A DNA stretch of 64,000 bases from Bacillota bacterium (GCA_023415205.1 JAEZLR010000004.1:1-64000); one strand, 5' to 3'. Counted from the stretch's first letter, positions 53,823-63,063 are shown. Numbers and translations are program-made. Notes: generated by a model from the letters alone, not told the origin.

Positions 53823-54560
53823 ATGGGATTGGGGACTCTTGTTAATGTGGTAGCGGTTATTATAGGGGGTGTCGGGGGCCTTATTGTCAAAAAAGGGCTC
53901 CCTGAGAGATTTAAATCGACCATTATGCAGGCCTTAGGCCTTTCGGTCATGATCATTGGCGTTTCAGGGGCATTGCAAGGGATTTATTCGACTACCTCCC
54001 AGGGAAAGCTGGATCGCAACTATATCACAGGCATGATTTTGAGTCTGGTGGTGGGCAGCATCATCGGAGAGTTTTGTAGGATTGAGGAGAATCTGGACAG
54101 GCTTGGAGCCTGGTTTCAAGATCGCTTCGCCAAAGGCGAGTCCAACTTTGCCAAGGGCTTTGTAACAGCTAGCTTGGTCTATTGTGTGGGAGCCATGGCT
54201 ATCGTGGGCTCACTGGAGGATGGTCTTTACGGTAAGGTGGATATTCTCTTTGCGAAGTCTATGCTGGACGGCATCAGTGCCATTATTTTTGCGGCAACCC
54301 TGGGGGCGGGAGTATTGTTCTCCGCTCTTCCCGTGTTATTGTATCAAGGCACCATTACCCTCTTAGCGGGACTGCTCAAGCCCATCCTCTCGGAGGTTGT
54401 GGTCTCTCAGATGTCCCTGGTGGGAAGCGTATTAATTCTGGCCATAGGTTTTAATATGGTGGAAATGAAAAAGTTCAAGGTGGGGAACATGCTTCCGGCC
54501 ATTTTCATGCCCCTTGTCTATTCCCTGGGATACAGCCTGATTACTTCCCTTATCTCATGA
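53823..54560 (+). CDS. DUF554 family membrane protein
   Basis: A 245-residue integral membrane protein with about six to seven helices. The start LGTLVNVVAVIIGGVGGLIV, then ITGMILSLVVGSIIGE and the FVTASLVYCVGAMAIVGSLEDG motif match DUF554 (YdfK/YqgA), transporters of unknown substrate. GGAGAG before ATG 53823 decides the start. It follows mutS2 by 22 bp and likely shares its transcript. Confidence 0.9.
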   Translation: MGLGTLVNVVAVIIGGVGGLIVKKGLPERFKSTIMQALGLSVMIIGVSGALQGIYSTTSQGKLDRNYITGMILSLVVGSIIGEFCRIEENLDRLGAWFQDRFAKGESNFAKGFVTASLVYCVGAMAIVGSLEDGLYGKVDILFAKSMLDGISAIIFAATLGAGVLFSALPVLLYQGTITLLAGLLKPILSEVVVSQMSLVGSVLILAIGFNMVEMKKFKVGNMLPAIFMPLVYSLGYSLITSLIS

Positions 54561-54623
54561 AGTTTGTCTTTTATATCGGTCAGGGTTCGTGTATAATACA
54601 AATAGATGAATGCTTGCAGTATG

Positions 54624-54716
54624 GTAGAACGGAAGGATAAGCTGTAGTCTTAAAAAGCTATCTTTCTACACATGAATAGGATAATGACCACGGGGCGTTC
54701 TTTTGAACGCCTTTTT
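54624..54716 (+). promoter_or_regulatory. Leader hairpin plus terminator before the aryl-CoA gene set
   Basis: GTAGAA (54624-54629) pairs with TTCTAC (54664-54669), extended inside by AAGGATAAGCT against AGCTATCTT. After a spacer with ATAGGATAATGACC, a strong terminator follows: GGGGCGTTC-TTTT-GAACGCC with T5 (54692-54716). A TGTATAAT upstream (54591-54598) could be the -10 box. The terminator precedes the ligase gene by about 50 bp, as in transcription-attenuated leaders. It could also simply end the mutS2-DUF554 transcript. No known riboswitch class is recognised. Confidence 0.45.
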
Positions 54717-54763
54717 GCATGCTTTCAGTATCACGCCTAGAGGGCATTTTAGGAGAGGGTTTT

Positions 54764-56056
54764 ATGATTTGGAACAAGGAAGTGGAACAACTAACGCGTA
54801 AGGAAATGGACGGATTACAGCTTGAAAGGCTTAAAGGGATTGTCCGGTATTGCTATGAGAAGGTTCCCTTTTACAGAAAGCGTTTTGATTCTATTGGTCT
54901 GAAACCGGAGCATATTGTCACCCTTGCGGATATTGACAAGATTCCTTTTACCACCAAGGAGGACCTGAGGGATAACTATCCCTTTGACCTTTTCGCCGTA
55001 CCACAAAAGAAGATTGTACGTCTTCACGCCTCCTCAGGAACCACGGGGAAGCCTATCGTAGTAGGTTACACGAAAAACGATATGGAAATGTGGACTGAAA
55101 GCCTGGCTCGTCTGATTGTCGCCGCAGGTGGCTCGGATGAGGATGTGGCCCAGGTTTGCTTTGGGTATGGCATGTTTACCGGGGGTTTCGGCCTGCACTA
55201 TGGGCTTGAGAGAGTGGGAGCAACAGTAATTCCTGCCTCCAGCGGCAACTCCGAGCGTCAGCTCATGTATATGCAGGATTTTGGAGCTACCATTATCGTA
55301 TGCACCCCCTCTTACGCCCTTTATCTTTCAGAGATCGCCCAGGAGCAGGGTGTACATAAGAGCCAATTAAAGCTCCGCCTGGGACTGTTCGGCGGGGAAG
55401 GACACACGCCTGAAATGCGCAAAGAAATAGAAGAACGCTGGGGCATTCTGGCCACTGAAAACTATGGACTCAGTGAAATCACCGGTCCCGGTGTTTCAGG
55501 GGAATGCGTGGAACAATGCGGCATGCATATCAATGAGGATAATTTCTATCCTGAGATCATCGACAAGGAGACCTTAAAGCCCCTGGGCTATGGGAAAGAA
55601 GGGGAATTGGTTCTGACAACCCTTACCAAGGAAGGCATCCCCATGCTGCGTTACCGTACCAAGGATATTACCGAGCTGGATCCTGAGGTTTGTAAATGCG
55701 GACGTTCAACGGTTCGTATGAAAAAGGTCAAGGGCCGGACTGATGATATGCTCATCATAAGGGGTGTCAATGTTTTCCCCTCCCAGATTGAAAGCGTACT
55801 GGTGGGCATGAAAAATATAGGGCCCCACTACCAGATTATCGTCACCAGAGAAGGCTTCATGGACAAGATCGAGGTGCAGGTTGAGCTGGGTGAAGCCATT
55901 GTACTGGACAAATACAGCGAACTGGAAAAAATTGAGGCAAGCATCCGTCACAACCTCAAATCAGTGCTTCAGATTGATGCCAAAGTCAAGCTTGTGGAGC
56001 ACAAAACCCTTGAGCGCACAACAGGCAAAGCAAAACGTGTCATTGATATGCGTTAG
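54764..56056 (+). CDS. Phenylacetate-CoA ligase family protein
   Basis: A 430-residue AMP-forming ligase of the PaaK type. The adenylate loop LHASSGTTGKPIVVGYT lies near residues 85-102, with FGGEGHTPEMRKE, NYGLSEITGPGVSGEC and LVLTTLTKEGIPMLRYRTKDI following. CKCGR with a KGRTDDMLIIRGVNVFPSQIE start of the C-terminal domain is also present. It forms aryl-acetyl-CoA from the acid, or, run in reverse, makes ATP from aryl-acetyl-CoA. AGGAGAGG precedes ATG 54764. iorA begins 63 bp downstream. Confidence 0.92.
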   Translation: MIWNKEVEQLTRKEMDGLQLERLKGIVRYCYEKVPFYRKRFDSIGLKPEHIVTLADIDKIPFTTKEDLRDNYPFDLFAVPQKKIVRLHASSGTTGKPIVVGYTKNDMEMWTESLARLIVAAGGSDEDVAQVCFGYGMFTGGFGLHYGLERVGATVIPASSGNSERQLMYMQDFGATIIVCTPSYALYLSEIAQEQGVHKSQLKLRLGLFGGEGHTPEMRKEIEERWGILATENYGLSEITGPGVSGECVEQCGMHINEDNFYPEIIDKETLKPLGYGKEGELVLTTLTKEGIPMLRYRTKDITELDPEVCKCGRSTVRMKKVKGRTDDMLIIRGVNVFPSQIESVLVGMKNIGPHYQIIVTREGFMDKIEVQVELGEAIVLDKYSELEKIEASIRHNLKSVLQIDAKVKLVEHKTLERTTGKAKRVIDMR

Positions 56057-56119
56057 TATGTTATAATAACTAATACAGCAGTTTACGAACAAGCGATTGA
56101 AGGCTAAGGAGAGAAGTCT

Positions 56120-57865
56120 ATGAAGAAACTTATGCTGGGCAATGAGGCTATCGCCCGCGGTGTTTTTGAAGCCGGGGCCACTGTGGTATCAGCTTATCCC
56201 GGTACCCCCAGTACTGAAATTACCGAGGCCATTGCTCATTATGACGAGATTTATTCCGAGTGGGCCCCCAATGAAAAGGTGGCTTTGGAAGTGGCTATTG
56301 GTGCCTCTTTTGCAGGTGCCCGTGCGGCTTCTGCCATGAAGCATGTGGGCCTGAATGTAGCGGCAGATCCTCTATTTACGGCGTCCTACACCGGTGTCAA
56401 CGGGGGATTGGTCTTATTTGTGGCCGACGACCCAGGCATGCATAGCTCACAGAATGAGCAGGATACCCGTATTCTCGCCCGTGGTGCCAAAGTTCCGGTA
56501 TTGGAACCCTCTGATAGCCAAGAATGCAAGGATTTTACCATCAAGGCCTTTGAACTCAGTGAGGCCTTTGATACTCCTGTCATCGTACGCCTGTCCACCC
56601 GTGTGTCCCATTCGCAGGGTATTGTTGATATGGGGGAAAGAGCGGTTTATGAACTAAAGCCCTATGTCAAGAACCCAGGTAAATTTGTAATGATGCCCGC
56701 AATGGCCAAAATGAGACATCCCTTTGTGGAAGAAAGAATGGCCAAATTAAGAGAGTGGTCGGAGCAATCCACCCTTAACCGCATCGAGTGGGGAGACAAG
56801 AAGGTGGGGGTTATCACCAGTGGCATTTCCTATCAATATGCCCGAGAAGCTTTTGGTAATGCCTCCTTTCTGAAGCTGGGCATGGTTCATCCTCTGCCGG
56901 AGAAGCTGATCAGGTCTTTTGCACAGGAATGCGAAACGGTCTATGTCATTGAGGAATTAGAACCATTTATTGAAAACCAATGCTTGAAGATGGGCCTTAA
57001 CGTGATAGGCAAGGCTCTGCTTCCTGTTACGGGCGAATACAGTGCCAGCCTGATACGGGAGAAAATTTTAGGGGATACTCAAAAGAAACAGAATGATATT
57101 CAGGATGTTGCCCCGGCAAGGCCGCCTGTGCTGTGCGCCGGTTGTCCTCACCGCGGTACATATTACGTTCTTAAGAAGCTCAAGCTTACTGTTTCCGGTG
57201 ATATCGGTTGCTATACCCTGGGTGCTCTGGCGCCTCTGGAGTCGGTGGATACCTGTGTGTGTATGGGAGCCAGTGTGGGCGTGGCCCATGGCATGGAAAA
57301 AGCTATGGGAAAGGAGGCTTCCCATAAGACAGTGGCAGTCATAGGGGATTCTACGTTCATTCACTCAGGGATTACCGGCCTTATTGACGTGGTCTATAAT
57401 AGGGGAACCAGCACCGTTATCATCCTGGATAACTCCATTACAGGTATGACGGGCCATCAGCAGAACCCCACCACAGGCTTTACCATCAAGGGTGAGCCCA
57501 CTCGTCAGGTGGATCTGGTCAAGCTATGTCAAGCCATAGGGATAGAGCGCGTACGGGTTTGTGATCCCTTTGATCTTGTAGAATTTGAAAAGGTGGTCAA
57601 AGAAGAGATTGCAGCCGATGAACCCTCGGTGATTATCGCACAGAGGCCTTGCGCCCTATTAAAGAATGTAAAGTTCGGCCCCCTTCTGTCCATTAATCAG
57701 GACAAATGCTCCAAATGCCGTATGTGTATGAGGCTGGGATGTCCGGCCATTGTAGACAGGGGCGACCATATTGAGATCAACAGTGCTCTTTGTGTCGGCT
57801 GTCATCTATGTACCAAGGTCTGCCGATTTAGCGCAATGGAGAAGGCAGGTGGCAATAATGAGTAA
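56120..57865 (+). CDS. iorA: Indolepyruvate:ferredoxin oxidoreductase, alpha subunit
   Basis: A 581-residue thiamine-diphosphate enzyme that oxidises aryl pyruvates to aryl-acetyl-CoA while reducing ferredoxin. The N-terminal pyrimidine-binding part begins MKKLMLGNEAIARGVFEAGA with AYPGTPSTEI. The ThDP domain has CAGCPHRGTYY near residue 340 and GDIGCYTLGALAP, then GDSTFIHSGITGLIDVVYN. Two 4Fe-4S motifs close it (CSKCRMCMRLGCP and CVGCHLCTKVC). Oxygen-sensitive enzymes of this type are typical of anaerobes. It overlaps iorB by 8 bp. Confidence 0.96.
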   Translation: MKKLMLGNEAIARGVFEAGATVVSAYPGTPSTEITEAIAHYDEIYSEWAPNEKVALEVAIGASFAGARAASAMKHVGLNVAADPLFTASYTGVNGGLVLFVADDPGMHSSQNEQDTRILARGAKVPVLEPSDSQECKDFTIKAFELSEAFDTPVIVRLSTRVSHSQGIVDMGERAVYELKPYVKNPGKFVMMPAMAKMRHPFVEERMAKLREWSEQSTLNRIEWGDKKVGVITSGISYQYAREAFGNASFLKLGMVHPLPEKLIRSFAQECETVYVIEELEPFIENQCLKMGLNVIGKALLPVTGEYSASLIREKILGDTQKKQNDIQDVAPARPPVLCAGCPHRGTYYVLKKLKLTVSGDIGCYTLGALAPLESVDTCVCMGASVGVAHGMEKAMGKEASHKTVAVIGDSTFIHSGITGLIDVVYNRGTSTVIILDNSITGMTGHQQNPTTGFTIKGEPTRQVDLVKLCQAIGIERVRVCDPFDLVEFEKVVKEEIAADEPSVIIAQRPCALLKNVKFGPLLSINQDKCSKCRMCMRLGCPAIVDRGDHIEINSALCVGCHLCTKVCRFSAMEKAGGNNE

Positions 57866-58436
57866 TAAATCGATAATGATTGTGGGTGTTGGCGGACAGG
57901 GTACGCTTTTAACCAGTCGTATTCTGGGAGATGTTGCCTTAAGCTCAGGTCTTGATGTAAAGGTTTCTGAGGTTCACGGCATGTCCCAACGGGGTGGCAG
58001 TGTTGTCACCTACGTAAAAATGGGTGAAAAGGTGTACTCACCGGTTATTGAAAAGAACGAGGCCGATATTCTTCTGTGCTTTGAGCAGTTGGAGGCGTTA
58101 AGATGGATTGATTATGCCAAAAAAGAGGCCTCCATCATTATTAACACCCAAAGAATTGACCCCATGCCTGTCATTATCGGCAGAGCAAAATATCCTGAGG
58201 GCATCATTGATAAAATACAGGCCAATTATCCCAAAGTAATGCCCGTACCTGCCTTAGAGCTGGCAAAAGCCTCGGGGAATATCAAGTCGGTAAATGTTGT
58301 GATGATTGGTGTGATGGCCAAAAGCACCGATATTCCCAAGGAAATTTGGATAAAAGCCATTGAAAAAACGGTGAAGCCTCAATTTGTGGATATGAATATA
58401 AAGGCATTCTTGCTGGGCTATGAGTATAATATATAA
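57858..58436 (+). CDS. iorB: Indolepyruvate:ferredoxin oxidoreductase, beta subunit
   Basis: A 192-residue gamma-type domain subunit. The family start MIVGVGGQGTLLTSRILGDV binds the CoA/ThDP interface, with SEVHGMSQRGGSVVTYVKMG following. The ATG at 57858 overlaps the iorA stop by 8 bp, indicating coupled synthesis of the heterodimer. A longer upstream frame is only out-of-context reading inside iorA. Confidence 0.95.
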   Translation: MSNKSIMIVGVGGQGTLLTSRILGDVALSSGLDVKVSEVHGMSQRGGSVVTYVKMGEKVYSPVIEKNEADILLCFEQLEALRWIDYAKKEASIIINTQRIDPMPVIIGRAKYPEGIIDKIQANYPKVMPVPALELAKASGNIKSVNVVMIGVMAKSTDIPKEIWIKAIEKTVKPQFVDMNIKAFLLGYEYNI

Positions 58437-58477
58437 GTCATAGTCTTTCCCCGATTCTTTATTGAGGTGCATAGCGT

Positions 58478-59458
58478 ATGCCGGGAATGGATGGTTTGGC
58501 CATTTTTGCAGGAAGCTCGGGAAAGGCATTTGCTGAGAAGATATGTCATTTTGTCGGCATCGGCCTTTCAAGGTCCCAAATCATTCATTTTTCTGAAGGT
58601 AACACCTATGTCAAGGCCTGTGATACGGTAAGAGGGCTGGATGTTTTTCTTGTCCAGCCCATTGGACTTAAGCCCAATGATGAGTTTGTGGAGATTCTGT
58701 TCTGGGCTGATGCCTTTAAACGGGCAAGCGCTCGAACGGTTACAGCCATTATCCCGTATTTCAGCTATGCCAAGGCCGATAAAAAGGATGAGCCCAGGGT
58801 GTCTATCCGGGCACGGGTGTGTGCGGATTGTCTTGAGGTCGCAGGGATTGACCGGGTGGTGACCATGGATTTGCATAGTCCACAAATTCAAGGGTTTTTC
58901 AAAAAACCGGTGGATAACCTCTATGGCCTGCCTATTCTGGGAAGCTACGTCAAAACCCTTATGCTTCCCGACCTTGTGGTGGTTTCTCCTGATGCGGGCT
59001 TTGCCAAGACCGCCAGAAAATATGCAGAGCTATTGAATGCAAGTTTGGCTGTGGGAGATAAAATAAGGCAAGGCCACGATGAAAAGGCTGAAATATGTGA
59101 AGTCATAGGAGCTGTTCAAGGGAAGAATGCCCTTATCGTAGATGATTTCACCTTAAGCGGCGGCACACTTATTAAAATGGCCACTGCCCTCAAGGAGAGG
59201 GGTACTTTAAAGGTTTTTGTGGCAGTTACCCACCTTTTGTTGGATGAAAAAGCGGTTAAACGGGTGGAAAACAGCCCCATTGATTTGCTGATAGGCATGG
59301 ATACAGTCGATAATCCCGCACTTAATAGCTCCTCAAAGGTTAAGGTCATTTCCGCAGCACCCCTCATAGGAGAAGCCTTAATTCGCATTCAGCGCAGGGA
59401 ATCACTGAGTTCTCTGTTTACAAATGTTAACGATCGCGTGCTTGCCCATTCCTGGTAG
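58478..59458 (+). CDS. Ribose-phosphate pyrophosphokinase-like protein (PRPP synthetase family)
   Basis: A 326-residue protein of the PRPP synthetase fold. The first domain has LAIFAGSSGKAFAEKIC and IPYFSYAKADKKDEPRVSI (flexible loop region, R and K residues), and DRVVTMDLHSPQIQGFF as the ATP/ribose-5-phosphate contact. The PRPP-binding motif is ALIVDDFTLSGGTLI near residues 213-227. Some motifs diverge (classical SSDGGG-type and YARQDRK read differently), so it may act on another phosphoribosyl partner. GAGGTG precedes the ATG. Its place between iorB and the aminotransferase is unusual. Confidence 0.82.
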   Translation: MPGMDGLAIFAGSSGKAFAEKICHFVGIGLSRSQIIHFSEGNTYVKACDTVRGLDVFLVQPIGLKPNDEFVEILFWADAFKRASARTVTAIIPYFSYAKADKKDEPRVSIRARVCADCLEVAGIDRVVTMDLHSPQIQGFFKKPVDNLYGLPILGSYVKTLMLPDLVVVSPDAGFAKTARKYAELLNASLAVGDKIRQGHDEKAEICEVIGAVQGKNALIVDDFTLSGGTLIKMATALKERGTLKVFVAVTHLLLDEKAVKRVENSPIDLLIGMDTVDNPALNSSSKVKVISAAPLIGEALIRIQRRESLSSLFTNVNDRVLAHSW

Positions 59459-59493
59459 GCTTTACGGTAGATTAGATAGGGAGGATACAGCCA

Positions 59494-60678
59494 ATGTTCA
59501 ATGAAAAGATTGTGGATGGCCTTGCAAAATCATCTATGATTCGGGCCATGTTTGAAGAGGGAGAACGCTTAAAGAAAATTTATGGTGCGGATAATGTCTA
59601 TGACTTTAGCATAGGCAACCCCGACCTTGAACCCCCTGAATCAGTGGTAGAATCCCTCCGTTATTACAGCACCGGTGTTGAGGGCGTTCACCGCTATATG
59701 AGCAACGCCGGGTTTAATGATGTGAGACAAAAGGTGGCTCAGTACATGGAGAAAAACAGCGGTATACCCATGACTCAGGACCATATTGTTATGGTCTGTG
59801 GCGCCGCTGCCGGTCTTAATATCGCTTTACGGGGGCTTTTGAATCCGGGTGAGGAAGTAATAGTTCTTTCACCCTTCTTTGTGGAGTACCTTTCATATAT
59901 CGGAAACGCCCAGGGCGTCCCCGTGATTGTAAAAACCCTCAAAGATAGCTTCCAGATTGATGTGGAGGCAGTTCAAAAGGCGATTACCAATAAGACCAAA
60001 GCCCTTCTCATTAATTCCCCCAATAATCCCACGGGGGTCATCTATAGTCGAAAGAGCCTTGAACAGCTAAAAAAGGTCATTGAGGATAAGGAAGCGGAGC
60101 TGGGTACGGACATCTATATCCTATCCGATGAGCCTTATGTGAGTATTGTTTACGATGGGGTCGAGGTGCCCAACTTGCTTTCAATGTTTGAAAAGAGCAT
60201 TATTATCAATTCTTTCAGTAAATCCCTGGCACTGCCCGGTGAAAGAATAGGCTATATTGCAGCCAGCAGCCGCATCCCAGAGGTTCAGCTTCTGGTGGCG
60301 GCCATGGTCAGTCTCAACAGAACCCTGGGCTTTGTCAATGCCCCGGCCCTTTTTCAGAAGGTTGTGGCAGATAATCTGGAGGTTGCTGTAGATATTGAAG
60401 GCTATAAGAAGAAAAGGGATGTCCTTTACAACCACTTGACCCAAATAGGCTTTGAATGCGTTAAGCCTCAAGGGGCCTTTTACCTATTTGTCAAATCCCC
60501 TATTGAGGATGATGCGCAATTCTGCAAAACTGCAACCAAATATAATTTGCTCCTAGTTCCCGGTACCGGCTTTGGTTGTCCCGGCTACATCCGTATCGCT
60601 TACTGCTTTGATCTTGCAATGATTGAGAGAAGCCTTGATGCCTTTACTAAGCTGGCAGGGGAATATGGACTAGGTTAG
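59494..60678 (+). CDS. Class I/II PLP-dependent aminotransferase
   Basis: A 394-residue fold-type I aminotransferase. Substrate-side residues include DFSIGNPDLEPPESVVESL and SPNNPTGVIYS; the PLP Lys lies in NSFSKSLALPGERIGYI (SxSKxxxxPGxR). The C-terminal PGTGFGCPGYIRIAYCF has the conserved Arg for the substrate carboxylate. In this cluster it most likely transaminates aromatic amino acids to aryl pyruvates, the substrates of IorAB. Substrate choice is inferred from the neighbours. A terminator follows. Confidence 0.92.
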   Translation: MFNEKIVDGLAKSSMIRAMFEEGERLKKIYGADNVYDFSIGNPDLEPPESVVESLRYYSTGVEGVHRYMSNAGFNDVRQKVAQYMEKNSGIPMTQDHIVMVCGAAAGLNIALRGLLNPGEEVIVLSPFFVEYLSYIGNAQGVPVIVKTLKDSFQIDVEAVQKAITNKTKALLINSPNNPTGVIYSRKSLEQLKKVIEDKEAELGTDIYILSDEPYVSIVYDGVEVPNLLSMFEKSIIINSFSKSLALPGERIGYIAASSRIPEVQLLVAAMVSLNRTLGFVNAPALFQKVVADNLEVAVDIEGYKKKRDVLYNHLTQIGFECVKPQGAFYLFVKSPIEDDAQFCKTATKYNLLLVPGTGFGCPGYIRIAYCFDLAMIERSLDAFTKLAGEYGLG

Positions 60679-60721
60679 ATCCGCAGAAGAAAACCGTTTT
60701 CCTGATATTGCATACTTTACA

Positions 60722-60748
60722 AACGACCTGAAAAGGTCGTTTTTTTTG
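60722..60748 (+). terminator. Terminator after the aminotransferase gene
   Basis: AACGACCT-GAAA-AGGTCGTT with eight or more T residues: a textbook intrinsic terminator with a GAAA (GNRA) loop. Confidence 0.95.
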
Positions 60749-60778
60749 CTATTTTGTAGATATTATTGCTATTAAATA

Positions 60779-60806
60779 TTTACAATTCAGTGGATTAGGA
60801 TAATAT
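60779..60806 (+). promoter_or_regulatory. Candidate promoter of the chemoreceptor gene
   Basis: TTTACA (60779-60784), a 16-bp spacer and TAATAT (60801-60806); a second TATAAT lies ten bases later. The two overlap, so which one is used is unclear. Confidence 0.35.
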
Positions 60807-60913
60807 CTGCTATAATGGTGGTAAAAAAGATATAGGATATCTTATTAAAATTATAGCAGTTAAACAGCAACCCCTAATTAAGTTTATTTGTTTCATTTGC
60901 GGAGGGAATAACC

Positions 60914-62962
60914 ATGAAAAAAATAATTGACAAGTTTTTTTCAAGTGTTAGTGATGGATTAAGGTTTTCAAATATCCGTACTCGTCTGGTTGCTTCTTTT
61001 TTACTTCTTTCCCTCATACCCCTGACTATTATCGGGATTATCGCCTATAACAAATCCAATAAGGCTATCACCGATAAGATTAGCGCTTATTCTGAAGAGA
61101 ACATGAAGCAGGTTGCCAGTAATATAAAAACTCTGGCGTCCAAATATGAAGGAACTGTTAAAGATATTTCCCTGGCAGAAGAGGTGCAGAATAATATTAG
61201 CAAGCTGGCAGATTCATTGCCTCTGGAAAGAGCCCGTGCCAGAACCACTTTGGACAGCTACTTGACAAGAAAAATGATAGGGATTAAAAATCCGATCTAT
61301 GAAATCTATTGCTCCGATGCAGTTCGTATCAACAGCAGGAGTATTCTGCAATTTGTCTCCAAAGAAAAATACAATGCCATACTTGAAATGACGAAAAATA
61401 CTAATGACTATGTGTGGACTCTGGTAAATGATGGAGAAGACCACTTTAATCTTCTCATCACCTATAAAATCGTAGAGCTAGAGAGCCAGGAATATCTTGG
61501 GATTGCCTGTTTTGTTATTCCTCACACCCTGTTTTCGGAAATTTTCTCGGATATGAACCTTGGAACTGGTACCAAGGTATTTCTGACAGATTCACAAGGA
61601 AAGATTATTGCCAGCAGAGAGCCTGAAATACCTGCTGGTCATGTTTTAGAACCCGCATCACTTATTGAGAAACTGAAAGTCGAGGATCAATCCTTTGATT
61701 TCGATATCAATGGAGGCAACTATTTGGTAGCTTCTGCACCTATCGAAGGTAAAGACTGGCGTATTGTTTCCACCATCCCCTATGATTATCTGGAAAGTGA
61801 GTCAAATGACATTAAAAATACAATTATACTCATTGGTATAATCTGTTTATTGGTTGCTCTTATTCTTGCCCTTATCATTACTGAAAGCATATCAAATCCC
61901 CTCAAAAATCTGGTGGGTTTAATGGCTGAGGCGAAGGCAGGAAACCTGGCCATTAACCTGAAAGATAAAAAGAAGGATGAAATTAGTGAGGTTATCGGGC
62001 ATTTTAATAGTATGGTCATGAGGCTCAGGGAGCTTTTTGCCAAAGTGAGCAAATCCTCCAACCAGGTTCATAGTGAATCCGATCAGCTTGCCTCCTACGC
62101 TGCACGGTTGAACGCTATATCCGGAAATGTCTTTCAGATGATGGAGCAGGTAGCATTAGGAGCACAGGATCAGGCTCTAGGTGTAAATAACAGCGTGGCC
62201 AGCATGAATCATTTAGCCAATAATATTAAAAACGTAGAATCAAAGATTTTCACCATTGCAGATGTAGTGGGAGGGACCCAGAAACTCAGTGCCGAGGCCT
62301 TAGAGTCGGTAGGCCTTCTCAATGATAAGGCCATACAGACCAAGGAAGCGTCCTCACAGATAGCAGAGAACATCAATGACCTTTATACCCATATGAAGGA
62401 AATTAAAAGTGTCCTTAAGGTTATATCTAATATCTCGGAGCAAACTCATCTTCTGGCATTGAATGCTACCATTGAGGCCGCCAGGGCAGGAGCATCCGGC
62501 CAGGGCTTTGGTGTTGTAGCCAATGAAATCAAAAAGCTGGCAGACCAGTCCAATGCCTCATCCAAGACGATCCATAGCATCATCAATACTATTCAGATGA
62601 AAGCGGATGTTGCTGTTGAGGCTACAAAGAGTGCTGAAGAGACAATAGATGAGCAAATGCTGGCAGTTAGAAAAACCGATGAATCCTTCAAGCTCATATA
62701 CTCGTCCATGGAAAGCCTAGTTTCCTGTATTGAGGATATCAATTTAAGTATTCAGAAGGTTACTGAGGACAGGAATGTAACCCTTGAAAGTATGGAAAAC
62801 ATTTCAGCGGTGGTTGAACAATCGGCAGCCACCACCCAACAGGTTAGCACGGCGACTCGGGAGCAAATGGGGGATACTGAAAATGTTTCAGCCCTTGCAA
62901 AGAGCTTGGAGGACATGGCCTCTGAGCTGATGCAATCGGTAGCTCTCTTTAAGATTGAATAA
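60914..62962 (+). CDS. Methyl-accepting chemotaxis protein with dCache-type sensor
   Basis: A 682-residue chemoreceptor: TM1 at about residues 24-46, an extracellular dCache-like sensor (50-295, ending DWRIVSTIPYDYLESE), TM2 near 298-320, HAMP, and a cytoplasmic signalling helix. The hairpin tip contains QTHLLALNATIEAARAGASG and FGVVANEIKKLADQS. It transmits a ligand signal to CheA/CheW. No other che genes are near. GGAGGG precedes the ATG. The C-terminus lacks a CheR-tethering pentapeptide. Confidence 0.93.
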   Translation: MKKIIDKFFSSVSDGLRFSNIRTRLVASFLLLSLIPLTIIGIIAYNKSNKAITDKISAYSEENMKQVASNIKTLASKYEGTVKDISLAEEVQNNISKLADSLPLERARARTTLDSYLTRKMIGIKNPIYEIYCSDAVRINSRSILQFVSKEKYNAILEMTKNTNDYVWTLVNDGEDHFNLLITYKIVELESQEYLGIACFVIPHTLFSEIFSDMNLGTGTKVFLTDSQGKIIASREPEIPAGHVLEPASLIEKLKVEDQSFDFDINGGNYLVASAPIEGKDWRIVSTIPYDYLESESNDIKNTIILIGIICLLVALILALIITESISNPLKNLVGLMAEAKAGNLAINLKDKKKDEISEVIGHFNSMVMRLRELFAKVSKSSNQVHSESDQLASYAARLNAISGNVFQMMEQVALGAQDQALGVNNSVASMNHLANNIKNVESKIFTIADVVGGTQKLSAEALESVGLLNDKAIQTKEASSQIAENINDLYTHMKEIKSVLKVISNISEQTHLLALNATIEAARAGASGQGFGVVANEIKKLADQSNASSKTIHSIINTIQMKADVAVEATKSAEETIDEQMLAVRKTDESFKLIYSSMESLVSCIEDINLSIQKVTEDRNVTLESMENISAVVEQSAATTQQVSTATREQMGDTENVSALAKSLEDMASELMQSVALFKIE

Positions 62963-63011
62963 GGATTATCAATAGCTATATTTAAGAAAGTTAATGCAAA
63001 GGCTCGCTTTG

Positions 63012-63063
63012 TGAAGTGCACCCAAAAAGTTAGACAGAAAACTAACTTTGGAGGTGCACTTCA
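63012..63063. mobile_element. 52-bp palindrome of joined IS3-type ends (MITE-like remnant)
   Basis: The left end TGAAGTGCACCCAAAAAGTT and AGACAG are followed directly by CTAACTTTGGAGGTGCACTTCA, giving an almost perfect palindrome (11 perfect outer bases, AGTTAG/CTAACT inside). The sequence of these ends resembles IS150-group IS3 elements (CCAAAAAGTTAGACA). No transposase lies between the ends, so this is either a decayed element or a minimal mobile repeat. The chemoreceptor gene ends 50 bp upstream. Confidence 0.6.

Noticed and set aside
57771..57857. Longer IorB start
   Set aside because: It reads the 4Fe-4S coding region of iorA in a wrong frame.
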